64,000 bases of DNA from Microbacteriaceae bacterium (GCA_027487865.1 JAIYCT010000007.1:1-64000); one strand, 5' to 3'; positions 1 through 9,827 are shown, numbered from the stretch's first letter. Numbers and translations are program-made. Notes: generated from the letters alone by a model not told the origin.

Positions 1-523
<523 letters not shown>

Positions 524-555
524 CAACTTCAAATTTGTGCTTGCGTCCACTGTGT

Positions 556-580
556 GGTTCTCGAGGTATGGTCGAGAACC
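556..580 (+). other. Perfect hairpin in the 23S-5S spacer
   Basis: GGTTCTCGA at 556-564 pairs perfectly with TCGAGAACC at 572-580 across a 7-base loop. It lies in the spacer between 23S and 5S rRNA and has no T-run, so it is not a terminator. The likely role is as an rRNA processing structure, for example a substrate for RNase III-like cleavage. This role is inferred from position only. Confidence 0.6.
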
Positions 581-613
581 GAAGAATGATCTTCGATTCA
601 CATATCTCAATAG

Positions 614-732
614 TGTTTCGGCGGCCATAGCGAGAGGGAAACGCCCGGTCACATTCCGAACCCGGAAGCTAAGACTCTCAGCGCCGATGGTACTGCAAGG
701 GGGACTTTGTGGGAGAGTAGGACACCGCCGGA
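614..732 (+). rRNA. rrf: 5S ribosomal RNA
   Basis: The segment shows the typical actinobacterial 5S pattern: a 5' GTTTCGGCGG that pairs with the 3' CCGCCGGAC, the internal GGGAAACGCCCGGT block, CATTCCGAACCCGGAAGCTAAG, and GATGGTACTGC. The length of about 119 bases is normal. It follows 23S rRNA by about 90 bases and is followed at once by a strong terminator, so it closes the rRNA operon. The ends may be off by a few bases. Confidence 0.95.
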
Positions 733-742
733 CTTACTTTAG

Positions 743-780
743 AAAAGGCCACTCCTTATGGGGTGGCCTTTTCCTTTTTA
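743..780 (+). terminator. rRNA operon intrinsic terminator
   Basis: AAAAGGCCAC and GTGGCCTTTT form a strong inverted repeat with a short loop, followed by TTCCTTTTTA. It lies directly behind the 5S gene and before the first protein gene, as expected for the end of an rRNA operon. Confidence 0.9.
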
Positions 781-805
781 AGCTATCTTCAAGGAAGACA
801 AACAT

Positions 806-1930
806 ATGGAATCCAGAAGACCAAGGCCTCAGGCCGATAAAGAAGGCCCGTCGGGCCGTGGTGTTCGCCAGGAAGGCGATCGCCCAGTTTGGCAACAGCG
901 CGTCGAGCGCACCAAGGACATTGAAAAGTCCCCACTAATCCCATCGGAGATCACTCCGGAGGATTTGGACATGGGCGCCAGGGTTCAACTCAAGACCCTG
1001 ACCGCGGAGAATGCGGAAATGGTTGCAAGGCACCTGGCAATGGTGTCGCTGCTTATCGACTCTGACGCTGATCTTGCTCATAAGCACGCGCTTGCTGCAT
1101 CTCGCAGAGCGGGCCGCTTAGCTATCGTCCACGAAACACTTGGCATTACTGCCTATAAAACATCAGATTTTGCACTCGCTTTACGCGAACTGCTTACCCA
1201 TCGCAGACTAACCGGATCTAACGACCAGCTACCGCTGATTGTTGATTCTGAGCGCGGTATGGGTAGACCTGAACGTGCTTTGGAAGCAGTGTCGGGTCTT
1301 GACCGCAGCAAGCTTGCGGTTGGTATTCGCATCAACCTGGCTATCGCGCTTTCCGGAGCGAGGCTGGACTTAGGTCAAGCTAAGGAAGCCAAGCAAGAGC
1401 TAGAGATTGCCGAACTAACCCCAAAGACCGTTTACCCGCAATCGCCACTGCTTTTCCGCAGCTACGCCGAAATTCTTCGCGAGCTCGGCCAAGACGGGAC
1501 CGAGTGGGACACTCTGGCTGACCGTGCGGACCATGCAATCGATAATCAAGACGGTGAGCTCTTTGATCTTGTTGAAGAGATCCACATTCCCACCAGTGAA
1601 GAGTTCGACAGAACAGCGAAGCCTGAGCGTAAGTTCACACCTCGTGATGGTGAACGTCGCGAACGTAGTGGCTCTCCTGATCGTGAGCGACGCGCGCCTG
1701 CCAGAGATGGAGAACGCAAGTTCACCCCACGTGAAGGCGAGAAGCGCGAGCGTTCAAGTGGCGATGGTGCACCAACACCGGCTACCGGAAACGGCGAGCG
1801 TAAGTTCCCATCTCGCGATGGCGAACGTAAGCCATGGGTGAAAGATGGCGGTCCAAAGAAGTTTGGTGGCAGATCTCAAACCTCAGGTAAGGATTTCAAG
1901 CCAAGGGGAAACCGTGGCAAGACTGGTTGA
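806..1930 (+). CDS. TPR-like protein with charged repeat tail (Rv1691-like)
   Basis: This 374-residue protein has no known enzymatic role. Residues about 50-250 are alpha-helical with alternating Ala/Leu/Arg patterns like the tetratricopeptide-type protein found at this place in actinobacteria (Rv1691 in M. tuberculosis). The last roughly 110 residues are a low-complexity Arg/Lys/Glu/Asp/Gly tail in which units such as GERKFTPRDGE and GERKFPSRDGE recur. The N-terminus is also strongly charged. AAGGAAG at 791-797 supports the ATG at 806. The tail suggests binding to nucleic acid or ribosomes, but this is inference. The end overlaps the next gene by 17 bases. Confidence 0.75.
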   Translation: MESRRPRPQADKEGPSGRGVRQEGDRPVWQQRVERTKDIEKSPLIPSEITPEDLDMGARVQLKTLTAENAEMVARHLAMVSLLIDSDADLAHKHALAASRRAGRLAIVHETLGITAYKTSDFALALRELLTHRRLTGSNDQLPLIVDSERGMGRPERALEAVSGLDRSKLAVGIRINLAIALSGARLDLGQAKEAKQELEIAELTPKTVYPQSPLLFRSYAEILRELGQDGTEWDTLADRADHAIDNQDGELFDLVEEIHIPTSEEFDRTAKPERKFTPRDGERRERSGSPDRERRAPARDGERKFTPREGEKRERSSGDGAPTPATGNGERKFPSRDGERKPWVKDGGPKKFGGRSQTSGKDFKPRGNRGKTG

Positions 1931-2894
1931 TGGTTACGACTCTCTGCTACTAGATCTTGACGGGGTCGTTTACGTTGGCGCAAAAGCCATTGATCATGCT
2001 GTCGAAAGCATCAACTCGGCTCAGTCGCAAGGTTTCAAGGTCGGATATATAACCAACAACGCATCCCGCAAGCCTGACACCATCGCTAGTCAACTAGCGG
2101 GTTTCGGCTTGAATATTGAACCAGACGAGGTCGTTGGCTCGGCTCGTGCGGCGGTGAAGATGCTCGCCGAACGAATCCCTGCAGGAGCGAAAGTCCTAGT
2201 TGTTGGGGGAGAGGGTCTGACCTCTGAGGTTGAGGCATTCGGATTCGAACTGGTTTCCGCTGCGGCAGATAAGCCGGCAGCTGTGATTCAGGGTTTTAGC
2301 CCGGACGTTGGATGGAAGCACCTGGCGGAAGCGGCATTTGCCATTCAGGGTGGTGCTATTTGGCTTGCAACAAATCAAGACTGGACCATTCCTCGCGAGG
2401 GCGGGATCGCTCCTGGCAACGGGACTTTGGTATCCGCCGTACATACCGCAGTTGGAATACTTCCAGATTTTGCGGGTAAGCCTTTTCGTCCGATTTTTGA
2501 ATCTGCGGTTTCGCAGCTAAACATTTCGCGTCCACTAATGATTGGTGATCGCCTCGATACTGACATTCGAGGCGGCGTCGGTTTTGGTATCGACACCGCT
2601 TGTGTTCTTACCGGGATTGCATCCAGAAAAGACCTAATTGGTGCACGTGAAGAGGACCGCCCAACCTTCATTCTCGAAGATTTACGACAGTTGTTTGAGC
2701 CCTACCCGGTTGTGAAAGTTACTAAGCGGGGAGTAAAGCTGGGAAAGACCGAAGTTGAACTGATAGGCAATAAAGTTCTGGTGACCGAAGGCGATCCTCG
2801 TTCGCTCGAGGCCCTTCGCGCTGCTTGCTCGCTAATCTGGAGCTGCGGCACTCCGATTTACGGCCTGGACGTTGAAGCCGCCCTCTACGAATAG
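1914..2894 (+). CDS. HAD-IIA family phosphatase (glycerol-3-phosphate phosphatase type)
   Basis: The protein is a HAD superfamily IIA phosphatase of 326 residues. The nucleophile motif LLLDLDGVVYVG lies near the N-terminus, followed by TNNAS, and motif IV is MIGDRLDTDIRGG. A C-terminal extension of about 70 residues follows the HAD fold, as in Rv1692 of M. tuberculosis, which is known as a glycerol 3-phosphate phosphatase. I chose the GTG at 1914 because AGGGGA lies just upstream; a longer frame from 1845 would run deep into the preceding gene. Family homologues also include phosphoglycolate and nitrophenyl phosphatases, so the exact substrate is uncertain. Confidence 0.88.
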   Translation: MARLVDGYDSLLLDLDGVVYVGAKAIDHAVESINSAQSQGFKVGYITNNASRKPDTIASQLAGFGLNIEPDEVVGSARAAVKMLAERIPAGAKVLVVGGEGLTSEVEAFGFELVSAAADKPAAVIQGFSPDVGWKHLAEAAFAIQGGAIWLATNQDWTIPREGGIAPGNGTLVSAVHTAVGILPDFAGKPFRPIFESAVSQLNISRPLMIGDRLDTDIRGGVGFGIDTACVLTGIASRKDLIGAREEDRPTFILEDLRQLFEPYPVVKVTKRGVKLGKTEVELIGNKVLVTEGDPRSLEALRAACSLIWSCGTPIYGLDVEAALYE

Positions 2895-2901
2895 GAATCT
2901 G

Positions 2902-3009
2902 ATGGATATCGAACAGCTACTTTCGGGGATTGACGAACTTGAGCCTCAGGCCCAGCTCGAGCGTTTGCAAGAGATTGTGAACGAGCTTGAGAAGCTTGTA
3001 AACCAGTGA
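2902..3009 (+). CDS. Small acidic helical protein, 35 residues
   Basis: A short frame starts at ATG 2902 and stops at 3009, giving 35 residues that are rich in Glu, Leu and Gln (MDIEQLLSGIDELEP, then heptad-like LERLQEIVNELEKL). It reads as a single coiled-coil helix. AGGA lies eight bases upstream, and the stop overlaps the GTG of tlyA by four bases, so it is translationally coupled on both sides. A small uncharacterised protein (Rv1693) holds the same position between the HAD phosphatase and tlyA in M. tuberculosis, which supports a real gene. Its function is unknown. Confidence 0.7.
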   Translation: MDIEQLLSGIDELEPQAQLERLQEIVNELEKLVNQ

Positions 3010-3806
3010 GTGAACGCTTAGACATTGAGCTTGTGATTCGGTCAATTGCTCGCTCTCGATCCCACGCTGCGTCCTTGATTGAGCAATCTCGAGTGTTAGT
3101 GAATGGAAAAGCAGCTACCAAGCCTGCCCAGAAGATCTCGGAGGCCGATGAGTTGAGTTTGACCCAGGGGCCAGATTTTGTATCCAGGGCCGGGCAAAAA
3201 CTCGACGATGCGCTAAAAGAGTTTGACATCTCAATCTCTGGCTGGTGCTTAGATGCCGGTGCGTCCACCGGTGGCTTCACACAGGTGCTGCTAGAAAGCG
3301 GTGCAACTGGTGTGGTGGCAGTCGATGTTGGGCACGATCAATTAGTTGACTTACTCAGAAGCGATGACCGAGTTATCAGTCTCGAAGGCTGCAACCTAAG
3401 AGAACTGACGGTTGCAAAACTGAGTGAGCTAACCGGACGAACTTTTGATTTCTCCCATGTGGTTGCGGACCTAAGTTTCATCTCCTTGACTCTTGTGTTG
3501 GAACAGCTTTCTCTGCTTGCACCAAAAGCGCCGATGGTGCTTTTGGTAAAGCCTCAATTTGAAGTTGGTAAGCACTCCCTAAACGCTTCTGGAATCGTGA
3601 CTGACTGGCGCGATAGGCGCCGGGCGTTGGAGCAGGTTGTTGATTGCGCAGCAACGTTGGGTTATGAAATCTCAGGTTTAGTGGAATCTTCCATCAAGGG
3701 AACTCACGGCAATACCGAATACTTGTTGTGGATAAGCCCAAATGGAGCCGAAAATCGGCAACAATGGTCTGAAGCAATTTCTCAATTGGCCAAGAAGGAA
3801 AGATGA
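3006..3806 (+). CDS. tlyA: TlyA, rRNA 2'-O-methyltransferase
   Basis: TlyA methylates ribose 2'-hydroxyls in 16S and 23S rRNA using S-adenosylmethionine; in mycobacteria loss gives capreomycin resistance. The 266-residue length fits the family. An S4 RNA-binding domain covers about residues 1-65 (SRSHAASLIEQSRVLVNG), followed by an FtsJ/RrmJ-type methyltransferase fold with the SAM motif LDAGASTGGFTQVLLE and the conserved VLLVKPQFEVG. The start is the GTG at 3006, which overlaps the stop of the small upstream gene, and its own stop overlaps nadK in ATGA. The gene order tlyA-nadK-recN is widespread in actinobacteria. Confidence 0.95.
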   Translation: MSERLDIELVIRSIARSRSHAASLIEQSRVLVNGKAATKPAQKISEADELSLTQGPDFVSRAGQKLDDALKEFDISISGWCLDAGASTGGFTQVLLESGATGVVAVDVGHDQLVDLLRSDDRVISLEGCNLRELTVAKLSELTGRTFDFSHVVADLSFISLTLVLEQLSLLAPKAPMVLLVKPQFEVGKHSLNASGIVTDWRDRRRALEQVVDCAATLGYEISGLVESSIKGTHGNTEYLLWISPNGAENRQQWSEAISQLAKKER

Positions 3807-4702
3807 GTCGCAAGGTTCTGCTGGTATCCAGCCCTCAGTACTTAGATAAGGCTGAGCTGGTGCTAAGCGCGTGCAACCACCTTTCGCAGAATTCCATCAC
3901 CGTCCTTCTTGAACAAGAGCACCTAGAGTCCCTTGCAAAACTTGGTGTGGTTATTCCAAGCGACGTCGAAAGCTACGACGGATCCGAAGTGGAACTGGCA
4001 GTTGTTTTAGGTGGCGACGGAAGCATCCTTCGAGCTGCAGAGCTTCTTCGAGGAACGAAAGCCCCAATCCTCGGCATAAACGCAGGACATTTTGGATTCA
4101 TGGCCGAGGCTGAAAGCGGAAGCCTGATTTCGGCGCTAGACGTTGTGATATCCAAGCGTTACCAGGTGCGCGATCGTCTCGCCATCGAAGTGGTGGTAAC
4201 CAGCCAGGGCAAGGAAACCTACCGATCTTGGGCACTTAATGAAGTGGCACTTGAAAAAAGTGCTCGTGAGCGCATGCTCGAGGTGGTTATCGAGGTTGAT
4301 TCACGTCCGGTTTCCTCTTTCGGTTGCGACGGTGTCGTAGTGTCCACCCCCACCGGCTCCACTGCCTATGCCTTTAGCGCAGGTGGCCCGGTAATTTGGC
4401 CAAACGTCGAAGCTCTAATGATGATTCCACTGAGCGCTCACGCTCTTTTTGCTAGGCCACTAGTAGTTGGCCCTCAGACCCACCTCGCGATTGAGGTGCT
4501 GCGTCGCAGTTCCGGTGCGGGCGTGCTCTGGTGTGATGGTCGCAGGACATTTGAACTTCCTCCTGGCTCCCGCGTAGAGGTTCGTCAGAGTAGTGAGTCG
4601 GTACCGATGGTGGTTTTGCAAGACGAACCGTTTGCGGATCGAATTGTGAAGAAATTCTCGCTGCCGGTTACCGGCTGGAGAGGTCCAGACAGCGACAAGT
4701 GA
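3803..4702 (+). CDS. nadK: NAD kinase
   Basis: NAD kinase phosphorylates NAD to NADP using ATP or polyphosphate. The 299-residue protein shows the GGDGSILRAAE motif at about residue 70 and the conserved NE pair in ALNEVALEKS. The glycine-rich CDGVVVSTPTGSTAYAFSAGG motif is also present in shorter form around residues 174-194. The start ATG overlaps the tlyA stop by four bases, and the stop overlaps the recN GTG by four, so the three genes are coupled. Confidence 0.96.
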   Translation: MSRKVLLVSSPQYLDKAELVLSACNHLSQNSITVLLEQEHLESLAKLGVVIPSDVESYDGSEVELAVVLGGDGSILRAAELLRGTKAPILGINAGHFGFMAEAESGSLISALDVVISKRYQVRDRLAIEVVVTSQGKETYRSWALNEVALEKSARERMLEVVIEVDSRPVSSFGCDGVVVSTPTGSTAYAFSAGGPVIWPNVEALMMIPLSAHALFARPLVVGPQTHLAIEVLRRSSGAGVLWCDGRRTFELPPGSRVEVRQSSESVPMVVLQDEPFADRIVKKFSLPVTGWRGPDSDK

Positions 4703-6354
4703 TTGAAGCAATCGGAATCCGCAATCTTGGTGTGATTGAATCCGCTCAACTTGAGCTAAAACCAGGTTTTACAGCCCTTACGGGTGAGACCGGTGCCGGC
4801 AAGACCATGGTTCTAAATGCCTTGAGCTTGCTGCTCGGAGGTAGAGCAGACTCCAGTTCAGTCAGAACCGGCCAGCAGCAACTCTTTGTAGAGGGAAGCT
4901 GGCACATCACAGATCCAGAGCTCATTCAAGCTGTTGAGGATCTAGGTGGGGAAGTCGATTCCCACACACTGCTGGTCAATCGCACAGTAACCGCTGATGG
5001 CCGATCCCGTGCCGCACTCGGAGGAGCTCAAGCTCCCGCTGGTGCCTTGGCGGAAATCGCAGCCAAGTTAGTAACCGTCCATGGCCAGTCAGATCAGCTC
5101 AGACTTCGGTCGCTTGCGGCACAGCGCGATGCTCTTGATGAATTCGGAGGCATCGCGGTTCAGGCGGCTAAGGACTCTTATGCCGCCAGTTTTCAAACCT
5201 TCAAAGAATTACAGGCTCGGTTAGAGCGCTTGCAGTCGGCGGCATCCTCGGATCAGCGCAGGGTCACTGAACTTCGTGAGCTTCTTTCCGAAATCGAAAA
5301 GCTTTCACCTGTTGAAGGAGAGCTCGAAGATGTCGAAGAGCGAATCAATCGTCTCGCGAATGTGGAGTCGCTTCGTATCAACGCGGCAACTGCTCACGAT
5401 GCCCTAGCCGAAGCTGAGCCCTCCGCGCTCGAGCTTCTTGGACTTGCATCCAGGGCCCTGGAACAATCCAGCGATAGCGAACTAAGGGAAATGGGAACTC
5501 GCCTCAGGGAGGCAACCGCAGCTTCTTCTGATGTTTCTGCAGATCTGGCTTCATTTCTGATTGACCTTGAAGCAGATCCTGCGCAGTTAGAACAGCTACA
5601 GATGCGCAAGGCTTCTCTTGTGCAGCTTGAACGCAAGATCGGCATGGGGCTCGGGGAGCTTTTGGGTGCGATTGCAGGCTGGCAGGTGGAGCTTTTAGAT
5701 CTAGACAGTTCAGACGAGCAAGTCGAGCGCTTGGAATCTCAGCTTGCCTCAACCCTCAGTCAGCTCTCAATGGATGCAGCCAAACTGAGTCAAGTCAGGC
5801 AAGATGCTGCCCAGAGCCTTACGACTCGGGTTTCCAAAGAGCTCAGTGATCTTGCGATGCAGGGAAGCCGATTTAGCGTAAACCTTGCTCCGCTTGGTGA
5901 TTTTGAAGCTAGTGGTCGGGATCGAATTGAGTTTCTACTCGCCAATGCCGGTAGTGACCCGAGGCCTTTGGCCAAGGGAGCATCCGGCGGTGAACTTTCA
6001 AGAATCATGCTTGCCATTGAGTTGGTGCTAGCCGGTGACCACCCGATGCCGACCATGATTTTTGACGAGGTAGACGCCGGAGTTGGCGGTCAAGCGGCTG
6101 TTGAGCTCGGGAGAAGACTTCGCAGACTCAGTGAAAACACTCAGGTGATTGTCGTAACTCACCTACCGCAGGTTGCTGCCTTTGCGCACCAGCAGATCAA
6201 AGTTGCCAAAGAGGTTTCCGGGGAAATCACAAAGTCCTCGGTTCAGTTACTAGGCCCAGAAGATAGGACACGCGAGCTTGCGAGAATGCTTTCCGGTAAC
6301 CCAGATTCTGAGGTTGCATTGCAACACGCAGAAGAACTTTTGAAATCTCACTAA
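4699..6354 (+). CDS. recN: DNA repair ATPase RecN
   Basis: RecN is an SMC-like ATPase that acts at DNA double-strand breaks. The 551-residue protein has the Walker A motif GETGAGKT near residues 30-37, a central alpha-helical coiled-coil region of about 150-370, the ABC signature KGASGGELSRIM, and Walker B MIFDEVDAGVGG. The length is normal for the family. The GTG start overlaps the nadK stop. The gene order after recN differs from mycobacteria, where steA and mctB follow; here pyrG comes next after 54 bases. Confidence 0.95.
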   Translation: MIEAIGIRNLGVIESAQLELKPGFTALTGETGAGKTMVLNALSLLLGGRADSSSVRTGQQQLFVEGSWHITDPELIQAVEDLGGEVDSHTLLVNRTVTADGRSRAALGGAQAPAGALAEIAAKLVTVHGQSDQLRLRSLAAQRDALDEFGGIAVQAAKDSYAASFQTFKELQARLERLQSAASSDQRRVTELRELLSEIEKLSPVEGELEDVEERINRLANVESLRINAATAHDALAEAEPSALELLGLASRALEQSSDSELREMGTRLREATAASSDVSADLASFLIDLEADPAQLEQLQMRKASLVQLERKIGMGLGELLGAIAGWQVELLDLDSSDEQVERLESQLASTLSQLSMDAAKLSQVRQDAAQSLTTRVSKELSDLAMQGSRFSVNLAPLGDFEASGRDRIEFLLANAGSDPRPLAKGASGGELSRIMLAIELVLAGDHPMPTMIFDEVDAGVGGQAAVELGRRLRRLSENTQVIVVTHLPQVAAFAHQQIKVAKEVSGEITKSSVQLLGPEDRTRELARMLSGNPDSEVALQHAEELLKSH

Positions 6355-6408
6355 CAACTTTCGTGTCACAGGCTATTTGAGCGCTTCCAGGTGATAAATT
6401 GAAGTTCC

Positions 6409-8073
6409 ATGGCTCAAAGCTCTGGAATCCCCTCACACATCTTCGTAACCGGTGGCGTTGCGTCTTCACTAGGCAAGGGTTTGACCGCGGCATCGCTGGG
6501 CAATCTATTGACCGCAAGGGGATTGCGAGTCGTAATGCAAAAACTCGACCCCTATCTAAACGTAGACCCCGGAACCATGAATCCTTTTCAGCACGGTGAG
6601 GTATTCGTTACCGATGATGGCGCTGAGACCGACTTGGATATTGGTCACTACGAGCGATTCTTGGACATCAACCTAAACGCGGCAGCAAACGTGACTACCG
6701 GTCAGGCCTATTCGAATGTCATTGCCAAAGAGCGTCGCGGTGAGTATCTGGGAGACACCGTTCAGGTCATCCCGCACATCACCGATGAGATCAAACGAAG
6801 AATGCGCCTTCAGGCAAACCAGGAGCCAATTCCGGATGTGATTATCACCGAGATCGGTGGCACGGTTGGAGATATTGAGTCACAGCCTTTTATGGAGGCC
6901 GCACGCCAGGTCAGAAGAGATATTGGGCGAGACAACGCTTTCTTTGTTCACGTCACGCTGGTTCCTTACCTAAAGCCATCGGGGGAGCTCAAGACCAAGC
7001 CAACCCAGCACTCGGTTGCACAGCTTCGCTCGCTCGGTATTGCACCGGATGCGATTGTCTGCCGCTCAGACCGAGAGCTGCCTGATTCCATCAAAAACAA
7101 GATTGCAAACATGTGTGACGTTGACCGCGAAGCGGTTGTAACGGCAGCGGATGCCTCATCCATCTATGACATTCCAATGGTATTGAATTCCGAGGGCCTC
7201 GATAGCTACATCATTTCTAAACTAGGGCTGGAAGCTGGCGAAGTCGATTGGTCGACCTGGTCCCCGGTGTTGGCTGCGGTGCACGAACCTAAGCACGAGG
7301 TGACTATTGGTTTGGTGGGAAAGTACATTGACCTACCAGATGCTTATCTTTCGGTAACCGAAGCGATCCGCGCAGGTGGATTTGCCGAGTCAACCAGTGT
7401 GAATATCCGCTGGATTCGCTCGGATGACTGCGAGTCTGAGGCCGGCGCTCGCGAACACTTGAGTGAGCTAGATGCAATTTGTGTCCCAGGTGGCTTCGGC
7501 ATCCGGGGAATCGAAGGAAAACTCGGAGCACTTCGATTCGCTAGGGAAAACCAGATCCCAACCCTTGGTCTTTGCTTGGGACTGCAGTGCATGGTGATCG
7601 AATACGCCAGAAACGTAGCAGGTATCAAAGGCGCGACCTCGAGTGAGTTTGAGCCTGGTGCGCCACATCCGGTGATTGCAACCATGGCTGAGCAGGTTGA
7701 TGTGCTTGCCGCGGGGGATATGGGCGGAACCATGAGACTTGGGCTTTACGAGGCCAAACTGCAGGAGGGCTCGCAGGTTGCCAAGGTCTATGGCGCACTT
7801 ACCGCCAGCGAACGCCACCGCCACCGCTACGAGGTCAACAACCACTACCGCGATCAAATCGCAGCGGCTGGACTGGTGTTCTCGGGAACCAGCGCAGACG
7901 GTCAGCTAGTTGAATATGTTGAACTTCCAAAGGATGTTCACCCCTACTACGTCTCCACCCAGGCTCACCCTGAGTTCAAGTCCCGTCCCACCAAGCCAAA
8001 CCCAATGTTCCACGGTTTGGTTCAGGCGGCACTTGAGCGTCAAAAGCAGCAAAAGCTATTTGACGAGTCCTAA
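6409..8073 (+). CDS. pyrG: CTP synthase
   Basis: CTP synthase makes CTP from UTP, ATP and glutamine in pyrimidine synthesis. The 554-residue protein has the N-terminal synthase domain ([29 protein letters not shown]) and a C-terminal class I glutamine amidotransferase domain with nucleophile C389 in GLCLGLQC and the H520-P-E522 of the catalytic triad. The ATG at 6409 has only a weak GAAG as a ribosome site. TAAATT lies eight bases before the ATG, so transcription may start close to the start codon. The stop is directly followed by the xerD ATG. Confidence 0.97.
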   Translation: MAQSSGIPSHIFVTGGVASSLGKGLTAASLGNLLTARGLRVVMQKLDPYLNVDPGTMNPFQHGEVFVTDDGAETDLDIGHYERFLDINLNAAANVTTGQAYSNVIAKERRGEYLGDTVQVIPHITDEIKRRMRLQANQEPIPDVIITEIGGTVGDIESQPFMEAARQVRRDIGRDNAFFVHVTLVPYLKPSGELKTKPTQHSVAQLRSLGIAPDAIVCRSDRELPDSIKNKIANMCDVDREAVVTAADASSIYDIPMVLNSEGLDSYIISKLGLEAGEVDWSTWSPVLAAVHEPKHEVTIGLVGKYIDLPDAYLSVTEAIRAGGFAESTSVNIRWIRSDDCESEAGAREHLSELDAICVPGGFGIRGIEGKLGALRFARENQIPTLGLCLGLQCMVIEYARNVAGIKGATSSEFEPGAPHPVIATMAEQVDVLAAGDMGGTMRLGLYEAKLQEGSQVAKVYGALTASERHRHRYEVNNHYRDQIAAAGLVFSGTSADGQLVEYVELPKDVHPYYVSTQAHPEFKSRPTKPNPMFHGLVQAALERQKQQKLFDES

Positions 8074-8973
8074 ATGACAGCGCCGCTGGATGCCTACCTC
8101 CGGCACCTCGTGATTGAGCGAGGTCTGAGTAAGAACACCCTGAGCGCTTATAAGGCTGACCTCGCAAAATACCGAGACTATTTGGAACAAAACAGCTTTT
8201 CGGAACTGAGCATCACTAGGTCGCAGCTTTCAGATTTCCTGCAGTGGCTTAATTCACAAAATCTAAAGGCGGCGTCATCGGCGAGAATCTTGGCTGCCGT
8301 CCGCGGTTACCAAAAGTATTTGCTTTTGGAAAACCTGAGAACCGATGACCCAAGCCAGCAGGTGAAAAGCCCCAAACTTCCAAAGCGCTTACCCAAGGCC
8401 CTCACCCAGGCGCAGGTCATGTCGCTACTTACAGCATCCGGCCCTGAACCCGATGATGAAACCGCGGATCCCCTAAGGCTTAGAAACCGCGCAATTTTGG
8501 AGCTGATGTATTCCTCGGGCTGCCGCGTGAGTGAAGTTGCCCAATTGGATCTTGATGAGATGGTGCAGGGTGGCTGGGTGAGGATTCGAGGCAAGGGTTC
8601 AAAGGAGCGCTTGGTTCCGGTTGGATCGTTTGCCCAGCGGGCAATAGATGCCTACCTGATTCGCTCAAGGCCGCTTCTTAGTGCCAAAGCTGGCGGTCCG
8701 GCTCTGTTTTTGAACCAGCGCGGCTCCAGACTTTCTCGCCAGAGCATCTGGGAGATTATCCAGTCAGCCGGTGAGGGCTGTGGCCTGTCTGTCTCGCCCC
8801 ACTCACTCAGGCATTCATTTGCCACCCACTTGATTGAAGGTGGAGCGGATGTCAGAGTGGTCCAGGAGCTCCTAGGGCACGCATCTGTGGCCACAACTCA
8901 GATTTACACCTTGGTCACAATTGATACATTGCGCGAGGTTTATGCGTCTTCACACCCCCGCGCGCGGCGGTAG
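8074..8973 (+). CDS. xerD: Tyrosine recombinase XerD
   Basis: XerD resolves chromosome dimers at dif together with XerC and FtsK. The 299 residues contain an N-terminal SAM-like core-binding domain and the catalytic domain with R151 (GCRVSEV), H243 and R246 (HSLRHSF), H269 (LLGHAS) and nucleophile Y278 (TQIYT). Its ATG follows the pyrG stop without a gap. A NUDIX gene that lies between pyrG and xerD in mycobacteria is absent. It is a core recombinase and not an integrase of a mobile element; xerD rather than xerC is chosen from the pyrG-parA-scpA context. Confidence 0.92.
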   Translation: MTAPLDAYLRHLVIERGLSKNTLSAYKADLAKYRDYLEQNSFSELSITRSQLSDFLQWLNSQNLKAASSARILAAVRGYQKYLLLENLRTDDPSQQVKSPKLPKRLPKALTQAQVMSLLTASGPEPDDETADPLRLRNRAILELMYSSGCRVSEVAQLDLDEMVQGGWVRIRGKGSKERLVPVGSFAQRAIDAYLIRSRPLLSAKAGGPALFLNQRGSRLSRQSIWEIIQSAGEGCGLSVSPHSLRHSFATHLIEGGADVRVVQELLGHASVATTQIYTLVTIDTLREVYASSHPRARR

Positions 8974-9002
8974 GCTAATGAGAGAAAAAGTTGGAGGCAC
9001 CG

Positions 9003-9827
9003 GTGAATCTCTCTAAGAAGGAATTCCCAGTTCCGGCCAAGCTCAAAGAGCACGGTCCGGCACGCATTATTGCAATGTGCAATCAAAAAGGCGGCGTTGG
9101 TAAAACCACGACCACCATCAACCTGGCAGCATCGCTAGCTGACTACGGTCGCAAGATTTTGGTTGTCGACTTTGACCCGCAGGGTGCGCTATCGGTCAAC
9201 CTTGATGCCGATTACCAAGATGCCCCAACCATCTATGACCTGATGATGAATGTCACCATGGATCCACACGAGGCGATTCAGAAAACCTCGATTCCCAACT
9301 TAGATGTCATTCCAGCCAATATCGACCTATCGGCTGCCGAGATGAACCTGGTGACCGAGATGGGTCGCGAGCGAGTGCTCGATGGCATTTTGAACAAGGT
9401 CAAAGACGAGTACGACGTCATCTTCATCGACTGCCAGCCATCACTTGGCCTATTGACCGTAAACGCCTTGACCGCAGCCCACGGAGTCTTGATTCCGATG
9501 GCAACCGAGTTCTTTGCGCTTCGTGGTGTTGCACTTTTGGTGCAGACCATCGAGAAGGTAAAAGCCAGAACCAACCCAACTTTGCAGCTGGACGGCTTGA
9601 TTCCAACCATGCACGATTCCAGGACCTTGCACTCGCGTGAGGTTTTGGAGCGTTTGCAGGAAGCCTTTACCGGCAAGGTATTTCAAACTGCGATTGCAAG
9701 AACCGTGAAATTCCCTGACGCTACCGTCGCCAGAAAGCCAATTACCGATTTCGCACCTAGCTCTGATGCCGCCGAGGCCTACCGCCGGGTTGCAAGGGAG
9801 CTGGTGAGCCGTGGCTGTTCAGCTTGA
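9003..9827 (+). CDS. parA: ParA/Soj-family ATPase linked to scpAB
   Basis: This is a deviant Walker ATPase of the ParA/MinD family, 274 residues. It has the Walker A box CNQKGGVGKTTTTINLA, Walker A' VVDFDPQGALSVNL and Walker B VIFIDCQPSLGLL. It lies directly upstream of scpA and scpB, as does Rv1708 in M. tuberculosis, and no parB follows, so it is probably a segregation or condensation accessory and may not be the oriC ParA. The GTG at 9003 is chosen because TTGGAGG sits six to twelve bases before it; an in-frame TTG at 8991 would consume that site. A TAGGCT at 8971-8976 could be a -10 box. Confidence 0.9.
   Translation: MNLSKKEFPVPAKLKEHGPARIIAMCNQKGGVGKTTTTINLAASLADYGRKILVVDFDPQGALSVNLDADYQDAPTIYDLMMNVTMDPHEAIQKTSIPNLDVIPANIDLSAAEMNLVTEMGRERVLDGILNKVKDEYDVIFIDCQPSLGLLTVNALTAAHGVLIPMATEFFALRGVALLVQTIEKVKARTNPTLQLDGLIPTMHDSRTLHSREVLERLQEAFTGKVFQTAIARTVKFPDATVARKPITDFAPSSDAAEAYRRVARELVSRGCSA

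Noticed and set aside
8074-8973. Tyrosine recombinase as a sign of an integrated element
   Set aside because: It has the core XerD length and syntenic place between pyrG and parA, and no att repeats or phage genes are near.
8971-8989. Short frame beginning with the ATG at 8978 upstream of parA
   Set aside because: It ends after a dozen codons and is out of frame with parA; the region is better explained by a -10 box and ribosome site.
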